In this document: one piece after another, positions 55,874-64,000 of the stretch
Numbering within the stretch: position 1 is the first letter of the stretch
Layout of the letters: the number at the start of each line of letters is the position of its first letter
Assembly (NCBI RefSeq): GCF_001854185.1
Contig: NZ_CP017603.1
Location: forward strand, 434,001 to 498,000
Length of the DNA stretch: 64,000 bases
DNA from: Clostridium formicaceticum
GTDB taxonomy: Bacteria; Bacillota; Clostridia; Peptostreptococcales; Natronincolaceae
Reading direction: 5' to 3'
The notes under the pieces: model-generated
The model's database searches: none
The model's input: only the letters and a program-made list of their open reading frames with translations
What the model was told of the DNA's origin: nothing
Position numbers and translations under genes: made by a program

Positions 55874-56686
55874 TTAGTATTCTTTTAATATTTCCTTTAG
55901 ATTATTTCTAGAAATCAAGGCTTTCATCACTGGGCGGACTTCTAAAATAAAAGAGGTATCAATGTCTTTTAATAAATTAAAATAATAAGGAAAATGTATT
56001 TTACCTTCTCCGATTACCTGATGATCTTGTGTGCCATTATGATCATGAATATGACAATTTCCTATATAGTTTAAGTTTTTCAAGAAAAAGGCTTCATTCT
56101 CCTGTTGACCATAAGAATGACCTATATCCCATGTAAGATAGAGATTTCCTTGGGGCAACAGCTCCTCCAGTACCCCCCGTACCATATCATTAAATTTTCC
56201 AACATTCTCAACGCAAGGCATAATTTTGCCTATGGCATAATCTCTTAGTTCTATCAAGCTTTCCTTCAGCAGCCTTGCAAATTCATCTACATAGATATGC
56301 TGTAAATAAATTTTTTTATCCGTCTGGGTAAAACATACTGAATCTCCACAGTGGAAAGTAATCTTTCTTCCTCCAATTTCTCCAGCAAAGTCAATACATT
56401 CCTTTAATCTTTCTAATCCTGCCCTCCTAACTGGGGGATGAAGATGATAAAGAGGAATGTCTTCTGGAGCATGGAAGCTCAGGGCAATCCCTGCTTCCGT
56501 TATTTCTTCCTTTATCTCCTGTCTTTGCTGTTGATTATAGTTTTCGGGAAAAAAAGCAGGTACATTTAGATTGATTTCTATAGCAGAAAACCCGTTTTTT
56601 TTAGCAAATTCAATCGCTGTAAAAATACTGTCTTCGCCTAAAGTTGCTGCATAACCTATTCGATTTAATATATTTTCACTGTTCAC
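55874..56686 (-). CDS. Sugar phosphate isomerase/epimerase family TIM-barrel protein
   Basis: This 270-residue protein of the AP_endonuc_2 (xylose isomerase-like) superfamily has likely metal ligands in SFHAPEDIPLYH, FHCGDS, CVENVGKF, LTWDIGHSYG and HIHDHNGTQDHQVIGEG. These fit a divalent-metal isomerase, epimerase or endonuclease-like barrel, but the substrate cannot be told. It is the third gene of the serA operon, 28 bp after the dehydrogenase gene. The start is GTG at 56686, about ten bases from GGAG. Confidence 0.8.
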   Translation of the reverse strand: MNSENILNRIGYAATLGEDSIFTAIEFAKKNGFSAIEINLNVPAFFPENYNQQQRQEIKEEITEAGIALSFHAPEDIPLYHLHPPVRRAGLERLKECIDFAGEIGGRKITFHCGDSVCFTQTDKKIYLQHIYVDEFARLLKESLIELRDYAIGKIMPCVENVGKFNDMVRGVLEELLPQGNLYLTWDIGHSYGQQENEAFFLKNLNYIGNCHIHDHNGTQDHQVIGEGKIHFPYYFNLLKDIDTSFILEVRPVMKALISRNNLKEILKEY

Positions 56687-56714
56687 CCATCCATCACTCC
56701 TAATAATAAGCTGT

Positions 56715-57794
56715 TTAAGCTAATAAGCCCTTTAATTTCTCACAAATAGCGTCTCCTACTTCGTGGGTTTTTGCGCTACCCTTTAGATCGGGGGTAAGAC
56801 TTTTTCCTTCTAATAGGACCTGTGTAATCGCTTCAATAATTGCTGCTGTATCTTCATCCTCCAGTAGGAAATCCAACATCATTTTTACTGTCCAAACCAT
56901 TGCAATAGGGTTCGCCATCCCCTTACCCTTTATATCAGGAGCAGATCCATGCACTGGCTCAAACATAGAAGGGAATTCCTTTTCTAAATTTAGGTTGCCA
57001 CTGGCGGCGAAACCTAAGCCGCCTTGCAGTGCTGCCCCTAAGTCTGTAATAATATCGCCAAATAAATTAGAAGCTACTAATACATCAAAACTTTCTGGTC
57101 TTTGAAGAAAGTACATAGATACAGCATCTACATGATTGGTTTCTGTTGAGATCTCTGGATAGTTTGCAGCAATTTCCTTAAAAATTTTATCCCAAAAAAC
57201 CATACTGTAATTGAGTGCATTGGACTTAGTAACATTGGTGACTTTATTAAATTTATTTCGTTTTTGAGCCACCTTGAAGGCATAGTCCATTACCTTTTCT
57301 GTATTTTTTCTAGTAAACACTGCTGTTTGTATCGCAATTTCTTCTGGTCTATTTTCAAAACGAATGCCGCCTACACCCGAATACTCACCTTCTACATTTT
57401 CTCGGATCACGACAAAATCAATATCCTCTGGCCCCTTGTCCTTCAACGGACAAGGAGCTCCTGGTAGAAGTTTTACCGGCCTTAGATTGATATATTGATT
57501 AAACTCCTGACGGATTTTCAACAACAATCCATGAAGAGAAACATGGTCTGCCACTGAAGGGTCTCCTACTGCTCCCAGCAGGATAGCGTCAAAACCTTTT
57601 AATACCTCTATGCCATTTACATCCATCATATTTCCTGTTTTTAGGTAATACTCGCAACCCCATGGAAAGTATGTGTATTCAAATTGGATATTCCCTTTAA
57701 TCGCAGCAAAGGTGTCTAAAACCTTTACCCCCTCTGCTGTAACTTCATTACCGATTCCATCTCCTGGTATGACAGCTATTTTAAATGTTTTCAT
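56715..57794 (-). CDS. Isocitrate/isopropylmalate-type dehydrogenase (tartrate or D-malate class)
   Basis: This NAD-dependent beta-hydroxyacid oxidative decarboxylase has 359 residues. IAVIPGDGIGNEVTAEGVKVL, VVIRENVEGEYSGVGG, NVTKSNALNYSM and SNLFGDIITDLGAALQGGLGFAASG are family hallmarks. PWGCEYYLKTGNMM and LHGLLLKIRQEFNQYINLRPVKLLPG resemble the D-malate/tartrate dehydrogenase group more than LeuB, and no leuA, leuC or leuD is nearby. It lies 21 bp after serA, so it is controlled by the same T-box. Substrate not certain. Confidence 0.85.
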   Translation of the reverse strand: MKTFKIAVIPGDGIGNEVTAEGVKVLDTFAAIKGNIQFEYTYFPWGCEYYLKTGNMMDVNGIEVLKGFDAILLGAVGDPSVADHVSLHGLLLKIRQEFNQYINLRPVKLLPGAPCPLKDKGPEDIDFVVIRENVEGEYSGVGGIRFENRPEEIAIQTAVFTRKNTEKVMDYAFKVAQKRNKFNKVTNVTKSNALNYSMVFWDKIFKEIAANYPEISTETNHVDAVSMYFLQRPESFDVLVASNLFGDIITDLGAALQGGLGFAASGNLNLEKEFPSMFEPVHGSAPDIKGKGMANPIAMVWTVKMMLDFLLEDEDTAAIIEAITQVLLEGKSLTPDLKGSAKTHEVGDAICEKLKGLLA

Positions 57795-57815
57795 TTTATG
57801 TCCTCCCTACTCTCT

Positions 57816-59399
57816 CTACAATTTTAAGAAGTTAATCTTCAAAATACCTTCTACATTACTAATCAGATTTAAGGTCTCCCTTGTCACATCTGAATCCACT
57901 GTTAAAAACATCATTGCCTGCTGAACTTTAAAGTTTCTGCTAACCTGCATGGTGGCGATATTTACTTTACTTGCTCCTAATAGGGTTCCGATCTGCCCAA
58001 TCATGCCAGGTTTATCCATATTATTTGCTACCAGCATATAAGGTGTAGGGGTTACATCAAATTCAAACCCGTCCACATCTACAATTCTTAAATCCTTCTT
58101 AGCAAATACTGTTCCTGCCGTAGTAAAGGTTTTATCCTTAGATATAATATTTAATCGGATTAAGTTCATATAAGAACCATTTACGGTTTTCTTGCTTTCT
58201 GTAACAGATATCCCTCTGTTTTGTGCAATCAATCTAGCATTTACATAGTTTACTCTTTCCTTTAGGATAGGTTCGAAGATTCCCTTCAATACCGCTAAAG
58301 TTACTGCTGAAGTCTCCATTTCAGCTACTGTACCACTATAGATAATCTCTATCTTTTCAATCGCTTCCTTCTCTAATTGATGATATAGCTTTCCTAAAAC
58401 CTCTCCTAATTGCAAATAGGCTGTTAGCGCTTCTAATTCTTGATGCTGTAAAGTAGGAAGGTTTACAGCATTTGGCACCATTTCACCCTTCAAGGCACTG
58501 ATTACTTCATGAGCAATGGTCACCCCTACATTGTTTTGTGCCTCCACTGTATCTGCTCCTAAGTGGGGGGTGATAATCACATTATCAAGATCTAATAAAG
58601 GTGATGTAGTATTTGGCTCATCTACCAATACATCCATACCTGCACTGGCTACAATACCTTCTTTTATTCCCCATACTAAACCATCTTCATCGATAATTCC
58701 ACCTCGAGCACAGTTTACTACCCTTACGCCTCTTTTAGCAATTTTAAATTCTTTTTCGCCAATCATCCCTAAGGTTTCTTCAGTTTTTGGAGTATGAACT
58801 GTGATAAAGTCAGCTTCCTTTACTAAATCCTCTAAGCAGGCTTTTTTCTCTACACTAAACTTTTCAAATCGTTCATCAGTAATGTAGGGATCATAAGCGA
58901 TAACCTTCATACCAAAAGATTGCATCCTTGTTGCTACTAAAGATCCTATTCTACCTAACCCTACAACACCTAAAGTTTTTCCTAACAACTCAACACCTTT
59001 AAAAGCGCTGCGATCCCAGTTTCTATTTTTAATAAAACTGTTGGCCTGGGGAATATTTCTACAAGATGCTATCAAAAGACCTATAGTATGTTCCGCTGCA
59101 GATACTGTATTGGCTTCAGGGGTATTTACTACAATGATACCTCTTTTCGTAGCTCCCTCCATGTCGATATTATCTACACCATTCCCCGCCCTACCTACTA
59201 CCTTTAGGTTTTTAGCGTGTTGATAAAACTCTTCATTGATTTTAGTAACACTTCGAACAACAATAGCATCATAGTTTTCGATAATCCTTAGTAGCCTTTC
59301 TCTATCAATTCCTATCTCTACATCTACTTGCATCCCTGATGCTTGAAGAGCTTCGATCCCTTTGTCAGCAATTTTTTCTGTAACGATTATTTTATTCAT
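57816..59399 (-). CDS. serA: D-3-phosphoglycerate dehydrogenase
   Basis: This enzyme oxidises 3-phosphoglycerate to 3-phosphohydroxypyruvate, the first step of serine synthesis. At 527 residues it is the long form, with a catalytic and Rossmann part (GLGRIGSLVATRMQSFGMKVIAYDPY; VNCARGGIIDEDGL; ITPHLGADTVEAQ, with the catalytic His). An intervening domain follows, then a C-terminal ACT domain (MLVANNMDKPGMIGQIGTLLGASKVNIATMQVSR) that may sense serine. A T-box leader precedes it. ATG follows AAAGGAGG. No serC or serB is adjacent. Confidence 0.94.
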   Translation of the reverse strand: MNKIIVTEKIADKGIEALQASGMQVDVEIGIDRERLLRIIENYDAIVVRSVTKINEEFYQHAKNLKVVGRAGNGVDNIDMEGATKRGIIVVNTPEANTVSAAEHTIGLLIASCRNIPQANSFIKNRNWDRSAFKGVELLGKTLGVVGLGRIGSLVATRMQSFGMKVIAYDPYITDERFEKFSVEKKACLEDLVKEADFITVHTPKTEETLGMIGEKEFKIAKRGVRVVNCARGGIIDEDGLVWGIKEGIVASAGMDVLVDEPNTTSPLLDLDNVIITPHLGADTVEAQNNVGVTIAHEVISALKGEMVPNAVNLPTLQHQELEALTAYLQLGEVLGKLYHQLEKEAIEKIEIIYSGTVAEMETSAVTLAVLKGIFEPILKERVNYVNARLIAQNRGISVTESKKTVNGSYMNLIRLNIISKDKTFTTAGTVFAKKDLRIVDVDGFEFDVTPTPYMLVANNMDKPGMIGQIGTLLGASKVNIATMQVSRNFKVQQAMMFLTVDSDVTRETLNLISNVEGILKINFLKL

Positions 59400-59519
59400 A
59401 AGAAAATTCCTCCTTTAAGTATAAATAGTTCGCCATTCCAACACTTTTAAGACTGCTTATCATTTCCTACTTCTGCAAAATCAACAGAAGAGCTTTGCAT
59501 TTTTCCTAATAATAATAAA

Positions 59520-59745
59520 AGCCCTCGTTCTTGGCGTAATAAGCCAAGGACGAGAGCTGTACTCACGTGGTGCCACCTTGTTTTGTCATATAGTATGACC
59601 TTCTATTAGATAACGGTATTAACCGGATCGGGTTCTTGCTCCCCGTCTGCTTGAGAGTGGATTCAACAGTTTCCAGTACCAATTTCCACCAACCATTGGC
59701 TCTCTATTACCTTACATCTGTTTACTATTCTCCTTCATTGCATTT
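59520..59745 (-). promoter_or_regulatory. T-box riboswitch controlling serA, probable serine specifier
   Basis: On the minus strand the T-box core AAGGTGGCACCACGTG is followed by a terminator (CTCGTCCTTGGCTTA stem with its partner) and a T-rich run. Upstream, stem I includes a GGTGGAAATTGGTACTGGAA region and GTTGAATCCACTC, where TCC in the specifier position reads serine. This fits the downstream serA. Uncharged tRNA-Ser would favour antitermination. The specifier was placed by eye. Confidence 0.9.
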
Positions 59746-59953
59746 ATATTAAGTATGCAGTTCATATAATATTAATGTCTATCCTACTACGATTAGAGGC
59801 TTTTGTCAACAATTTTTTATTTTTACATTCTTAAAATTTTTTTGCTTATTTAAAATTTTACTGCATTTCTTTCAAACTAAATTGTATGTTATAATGATAC
59901 GAAAGATCAACATAGGTATATATCTAAAAGTTTTAAGGAGATGACAGTAACGC

Positions 59954-60499
59954 ATGAAAGAGTTTTGGGAACTCTACATGATTTTTTTTCGTATGGGGGC
60001 ATTTACCTTCGGCGGAGGTTATGCTATGCTTCCCATCATACAAAAAGAAATTGTAGAGAAAAAAAATTGGGCTACAGATGAGGAAATTATTGATTGTTAT
60101 GCCATTGGGCAGTGTACGCCTGGCATTATTGCTGTTAATACAGCAACCTTCATTGGCTACCGACAAAAAGGTCTTCTAGGAGGGATTATCGCTACCCTTG
60201 GGATGGTTTCCCCTTCTATAGTAATCATCACCATCATTGCTACGTTTTTTCAACAATTTCAGGATTATGCAATTGTTCAACATGCCTTGGGAGGGATTCG
60301 TGTTGTGGTTGTAGCTTTAATTATGCAGGCAGTAATCAAGATGTGGCAGCAGTCCGTAAAAAATTGGGTTGGTATAGGGTTGTTTACTATTTCTTTCATC
60401 CTTATTGTTTTGGTAAAGCTTTCTCCAATTTTCATCGTAATAATGGCAGCTGTAACAGGATATGTTACTAGAAATAAAAGAGAGGTGACCTCTCCATGA
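59954..60499 (+). CDS. chrA: Chromate transporter family protein, first half-size subunit
   Basis: This is a short-chain ChrA protein of 181 residues with about six membrane segments. FFRMGAFTFGGGYAMLPII, the family FGGGxAM hallmark, is near the N-terminus, and AIGQCTPGIIAVNTATFIGYRQKG follows. Paired half-size ChrA proteins export chromate in Bacillus; other physiological roles are possible. The ATG is fixed by an upstream in-frame stop, although the AAGGAG site is an unusual 12-13 bases away. The gene is divergent from serA and overlaps its partner by 4 bp. Confidence 0.9.
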   Translation: MKEFWELYMIFFRMGAFTFGGGYAMLPIIQKEIVEKKNWATDEEIIDCYAIGQCTPGIIAVNTATFIGYRQKGLLGGIIATLGMVSPSIVIITIIATFFQQFQDYAIVQHALGGIRVVVVALIMQAVIKMWQQSVKNWVGIGLFTISFILIVLVKLSPIFIVIMAAVTGYVTRNKREVTSP

Positions 60500-61059
60500 T
60501 TTATATACATTTGTTCTTTGAGTTCTTTAAAATAGGCATGTTTTCTATAGGTGGAGGGCTGGCTACTTTACCCTTTCTTTATCAAATGGTAGATAAATAT
60601 AGCTGGATTACCTCTGAAGATTTGCTGAATATGATTGCAGTAGCAGAGTCTACGCCAGGACCAATAGGTATTAATACCGCTACCTTTGTAGGCTATAAAG
60701 CTGGCAGCCTTCTGGGAGGGATCGTTGCAACTATGGGTATTATTACCCCTGCCATTGTTATTATCTCCCTTATTGTACATTACTTCATGAAATTCAATGA
60801 AAATCCTATTGTAAGAGCCGGCTTTAACGGCATTAGACCAGCAGTTGTGGGTCTCATTGGCGCTGCTGGATTTGAAGTGGCAAGGGTTACTTTATTTGAT
60901 CCGCAGCACTATACAACTACCCATAACTTTTTATATCTATTGGATTATAAAGCCATCTTGTTATTTACAGTGATGTTATTTGCCATGAACAAATATAAAA
61001 AACATCCTATTCTCTATATCGTCGCTTCAGCCATCATTGGCATCGTATTTAAATACTAG
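60496..61059 (+). CDS. chrA: Chromate transporter family protein, second half-size subunit
   Basis: This is the partner short-chain ChrA protein, 187 residues and about six membrane segments. FFKIGMFSIGGGLATLPFLYQ and AVAESTPGPIGINTATFVGYKAG are the matching hallmarks. It starts within the stop of the first subunit (ATGA overlap), so both are made together. The two have opposite predicted membrane orientation in characterised pairs. Confidence 0.9.
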   Translation: MIYIHLFFEFFKIGMFSIGGGLATLPFLYQMVDKYSWITSEDLLNMIAVAESTPGPIGINTATFVGYKAGSLLGGIVATMGIITPAIVIISLIVHYFMKFNENPIVRAGFNGIRPAVVGLIGAAGFEVARVTLFDPQHYTTTHNFLYLLDYKAILLFTVMLFAMNKYKKHPILYIVASAIIGIVFKY

Positions 61060-61107
61060 GTAAATTGCCTTCTGCAATGATATGCCGTGATTTTTTTAAG
61101 GATTGAC

Positions 61108-61137
61108 GGAGAAGTTTACTAGCTAGTAAACTTCTCC
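61108..61137. repeat. Perfect 30-base palindrome at the end of the oxidoreductase gene
   Basis: GGAGAAGTTTACTAG is followed by its exact complement with no loop bases. The stop codon of the minus-strand gene sits at its centre. No T-run follows on either strand. Confidence 0.6.
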
Positions 61138-62708
61138 GCAATAGCCTCTGCCACCTTTATCCCATCAACCGCCGCTGAAATAATCCCTCCAGCGTATCCT
61201 GCCCCTTCTCCTGATGGATATAACCCTTGAATATTGCTCTGATAATCTTCATCCCGTTTGATACGAATAGGTGAAGAACTTCTGCTTTCTATAGCTGTCA
61301 TAACAGCCTCCTCCATATTAAAGCCGTGAAGCTTTTTATCAAGGGCTGCGATAGCTTCCTTCATGGTATCCACTACAAAATCAGGTAAACATTGTCTTAA
61401 ATCCGTCAGCACAACCCCTGGCATATAAGAAGGTTTTACCTTGCCTAACTGTTTTGAAGGTTGATCCTTTAAAAAGTCCTTTACCAACTGTGCTGGCGCA
61501 TAGTAATTGCCTCCTCCTACTTCAAAGACTTTTTGTTCCCACTTTCTTTGAAAATACATGCCTGCTAAGGGATGTTCACTGTCAAAATCCTCTGGGCCCA
61601 CCCCCACCAAGAGGGCGCTATTAGCATTTTCCTTATCTCTTGCGTATTCACTCATACCGTTGGTAACCACCCCACCCTCTTCAGAAGCAGCAGCCACCAC
61701 CTGCCCTCCTGGACACATACAAAAAGTATAGGCAGACCGTTGATTATCACAATGATGGGCCATTTTGTAGTCCGCTGCTCCAAGTTTAGAATGACCTGCA
61801 AAAGACCCATATTGTGCAACATCAATGAGTTTTTGTGGATGTTCTACCCTCACTCCTATGGAAAAAGGTTTCTGATGGATTTCTACGTTGTTTTTATAGA
61901 GCATTTCAAAGGTATCTCTTGCACTATGTCCTATCGCCAGTACAACTATCTCTGCTTCAAGAGTGTCTTTATCGTTGACAACTACACCTTTGATCCTTCC
62001 ATCTTCTATTAAAAAGTCTGTTACCTTCTTTTCAAACGCTACCTTGCCACCAAGGTTAATAATTTCTTTTCTTATGTTTTTTACAACAGTTCTTAAGATA
62101 TCTGTTCCGATGTGGGGCTTGCTTATGTACATAATTTCCTCTGGTGCTCCTGCTTTTACTAATTCCTCCAATATCTTTCGACACCTTAAGTCTTTAATTT
62201 GAGTAGTTAGTTTGCCGTCTGAAAAGGTACCGGCTCCTCCTTCGCCAAATTGTACATTAGATGCTGTATCGAGTCTACCCTTTGTCCAAAAAGTATGAAT
62301 ATCTTCAGCCCTCTTGTCTACATCTTTTCCCTGTTCTAGTAAAATAGGAGCATACCCCATCTGCGCCAAAATTAATCCTGCAAACAATCCTGCCGGGCCC
62401 GTTCCAATAATCACAGGAGGGTGCTGTAGCTTTTCATTTCCTTTTTTAACATAGTTATAGTTCATGTTTGGTGCCACAGTAATTTTTTTATCCTTTATCC
62501 TCTTTAAAAGCTTGTTTTCATTCATTACCTCTACATCCACTGTATAGACAAAATCCACCCTGTCTTTTCTTCTGGCATCAATAGATCGTTTGTATATTTG
62601 ATAGCTTATTAGCTCATCTTCCTTGATTTTTAATTTCCTTATAAGCGCAGTTTTTATACTACTTTCTTCTTCGTCGATAGACAGCTTTATGTCCGGTACT
62701 CTAATCAT
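61119..62708 (-). CDS. FAD-dependent oxidoreductase, COG2509 type
   Basis: This 529-residue flavoprotein has an N-terminal extension (SSIKTALIRKLKIKEDELISYQIYKRSIDARRKDRVDFVYTVDVEV) that recurs in this uncharacterised family. An FAD-binding fold follows with PPVIIGTGPAGLFAGLILAQMGYAPILLEQG at about residue 96. TASNVQFGEGGAGTFSDGKLTT and YPSGEGAGYAGGIISAAVDGI near the C-terminus are family hallmarks. Substrate unknown. It is 15 bp downstream of the other flavoprotein gene, so they form an operon. ATG follows GGAAGGGAG. Confidence 0.88.
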   Translation of the reverse strand: MIRVPDIKLSIDEEESSIKTALIRKLKIKEDELISYQIYKRSIDARRKDRVDFVYTVDVEVMNENKLLKRIKDKKITVAPNMNYNYVKKGNEKLQHPPVIIGTGPAGLFAGLILAQMGYAPILLEQGKDVDKRAEDIHTFWTKGRLDTASNVQFGEGGAGTFSDGKLTTQIKDLRCRKILEELVKAGAPEEIMYISKPHIGTDILRTVVKNIRKEIINLGGKVAFEKKVTDFLIEDGRIKGVVVNDKDTLEAEIVVLAIGHSARDTFEMLYKNNVEIHQKPFSIGVRVEHPQKLIDVAQYGSFAGHSKLGAADYKMAHHCDNQRSAYTFCMCPGGQVVAAASEEGGVVTNGMSEYARDKENANSALLVGVGPEDFDSEHPLAGMYFQRKWEQKVFEVGGGNYYAPAQLVKDFLKDQPSKQLGKVKPSYMPGVVLTDLRQCLPDFVVDTMKEAIAALDKKLHGFNMEEAVMTAIESRSSSPIRIKRDEDYQSNIQGLYPSGEGAGYAGGIISAAVDGIKVAEAIAEKFTS

Positions 62709-62723
62709 GTTGTTACTCCCTTC

Positions 62724-63971
62724 CTATTCCCTTGTATCTAAAGCCGCATGTTCTCCTGCTATATATCCTGAAGACCATGCCCATTGTAAATTAAAACCGC
62801 CACAGTCCCCATCAATATCCACAAGTTCTCCTGCGAAATAGAGTCCTGGCACCCTCTTAGATTGCATACTTTTTCCATCTATCTCTGTAACATCTATCCC
62901 ACCAGCGGTTGTTTGCGCGTTTTTCCAGGATTGTGTATCTGTCACCCCTAGCTTCCATTGCTTAAACACCTTTACTATGCTTTTTATTTCATCTTGAGAA
63001 ACTTTTCCACATTCTTTTTGCAGATCCTTCACTCCTGCCTCCCTTAGTACCACGGGAATGAGTCTTTTATTTAGTAGACCTATAAAACCAAAGTCTAATT
63101 TTTTTTCCGGTTGATAGGCTAAGCGAATTTGTAGTAATTCCATGGCCTCTTGCTTCTGAAGCTGCGGAAACATATCTAGTACTATATGAATTTTTTCTTT
63201 ATTCTTTAAGGCCTCCGCCGCTGTACGACTTAGCTGCAAGATAGGAGGACCAGATATTCCGTAATCCGTAAATAAGATTTCTCCTGACTCTTTACGCAGC
63301 GTTTGCTCTCCCATGATGATAGATGCTTCCCCTATAAACTTCACACCCTTCACTGCCTTCAAAAAAGGTGCATTAAGCTTCAACTGGACAAGAGCTGGAA
63401 AAACATCTATCAAATGGTGTCCTAGTGCCTTTGCCAGCAGATATCCTTCTCCATCAGAGCCTAATTGAGGGCTGGCCTTTCCCCCTGTTGCAAGAATTAC
63501 TCTGTCTCCATTTATTACACGGTTATCCTTCAATCCTACTTTAAATCCCTGATGTGTCCTTTGTACTGTCGTTACCTCTGCATTGCAGCATTCCTCTACC
63601 TTTAATTGTTGAAGCTCATACCTTAATACATCTAATACGCTGGAAGCCTGGTCTGACATAGGAAAAACCTTGCCTCCTTCCTCAACTTTCCAAGCGATTC
63701 CAAGGTATTCAAAAAAGTTCAACGTCTGTTCCACATCAAAGCTCTTTAAAATGCCTTGTGCAAACTTTACATTTTTTCCATGAAAAAAAGATAAGTCCAT
63801 ATTCATATTGGTAAGATTACACCTACCATTTCCTGTAGCTAAAATTTTCTTTCCTACACGATCTAGTCTTTCTAAGATGGTAACTTTAGCACCATTTCTA
63901 GCGGCAGCGATGGCAGCCGTCAAACCTGCTGCACCGCCGCCAATCACTAATACATGAACTTGTTTTATCAT
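62724..63971 (-). CDS. HI0933/BaiN-type flavoprotein
   Basis: This 415-residue protein is of the HI0933 (YhiN/BaiN-like) family. The FAD-binding VHVLVIGGGAAGLTAAIAAARNGAKVTILER is at the N-terminus, then KKILATGNGRCNLTN, the LATGGKASPQLGSDG loop, and VPGLYFAGELVDIDGDCGGFNLQWAWSSG at the C-terminus. BaiN-type members were linked to bile acid reduction in gut bacteria, but the general role of the family is unknown. ATG follows GAGGGAG near the right edge of the window. Confidence 0.9.
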   Translation of the reverse strand: MIKQVHVLVIGGGAAGLTAAIAAARNGAKVTILERLDRVGKKILATGNGRCNLTNMNMDLSFFHGKNVKFAQGILKSFDVEQTLNFFEYLGIAWKVEEGGKVFPMSDQASSVLDVLRYELQQLKVEECCNAEVTTVQRTHQGFKVGLKDNRVINGDRVILATGGKASPQLGSDGEGYLLAKALGHHLIDVFPALVQLKLNAPFLKAVKGVKFIGEASIIMGEQTLRKESGEILFTDYGISGPPILQLSRTAAEALKNKEKIHIVLDMFPQLQKQEAMELLQIRLAYQPEKKLDFGFIGLLNKRLIPVVLREAGVKDLQKECGKVSQDEIKSIVKVFKQWKLGVTDTQSWKNAQTTAGGIDVTEIDGKSMQSKRVPGLYFAGELVDIDGDCGGFNLQWAWSSGYIAGEHAALDTRE

Positions 63972-64000
63972 TTTATGTAACTCCCTCTATATTAAAGTGA

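Noticed and set aside
56715-57794. leuB (3-isopropylmalate dehydrogenase)
   Set aside because: The PWGCEYY segment and the absence of leuA, leuC and leuD nearby favour the D-malate/tartrate group.

Overview
The window looks like a low-GC, spore-forming anaerobic Firmicute of class Clostridia; an Alkaliphilus-type alkaliphile or halotolerant relative is my best guess (inference). Supporting signs are AT-rich DNA, strong GGAGG ribosome sites, T-box and purine riboswitches, AddAB, PyrK/PyrD, the alr-ndoAI-ndoA block next to a GerS/YdcC-like lipoprotein, rubrerythrin, a glycine betaine importer and a large Mrp-type Na+/H+ antiporter operon. Nearly all genes are on the minus strand.

Layout: 1-9 kb carries a secreted LysM protein, an OpuA-type glycine betaine ABC transporter, a secreted phosphodiester-glycosidase-family protein and a PrcB-like protein. 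9-17 kb holds a split transketolase, a YitT protein, and a cell-wall polymer block (TagA-type glycosyltransferase, CsaB pyruvyltransferase, large membrane protein, acyltransferase). 17-23 kb holds a secreted protein, the ndoAI/ndoA toxin-antitoxin pair, alr, a LolA-fold lipoprotein, acpS, a coiled-coil protein and a lipoprotein. 23-33 kb is an ion-transport region: an Mrp/Mbh-like operon (E-F-G-MbhD-MbhE-B-C-D plus two NuoL/MrpA-like subunits), preceded by three small membrane proteins, two of which are paralogues, and by a dead copy of the start of one antiporter gene. 33-45 kb has a CBS protein, cheX, xpt with a guanine riboswitch, addBA, yhaM and rubrerythrin. 45-56 kb has psd and the pyrimidine operon pyrC-F-carA-carB-K-D-E. 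56-64 kb has a T-box-controlled serA operon, a divergent split chrA pair and two FAD-dependent oxidoreductases.

The most distinctive feature beyond the genes is a population of short, palindrome-rich repeats. Family A (about 115 bp, three near-identical copies), family B (about 115 bp, three copies plus a half) and family C (inverted-repeat elements and fragments) sit in intergenic gaps. Several lie within a few bases of a stop codon, one lies inside the opuA operon and one touches the xpt riboswitch. A separate inverted-repeat element lies between pyrD and pyrE. No autonomous transposase, tRNA, rRNA or CRISPR array was seen. Start codons were re-chosen where ribosome-site spacing argued for it, and this is stated in each entry.
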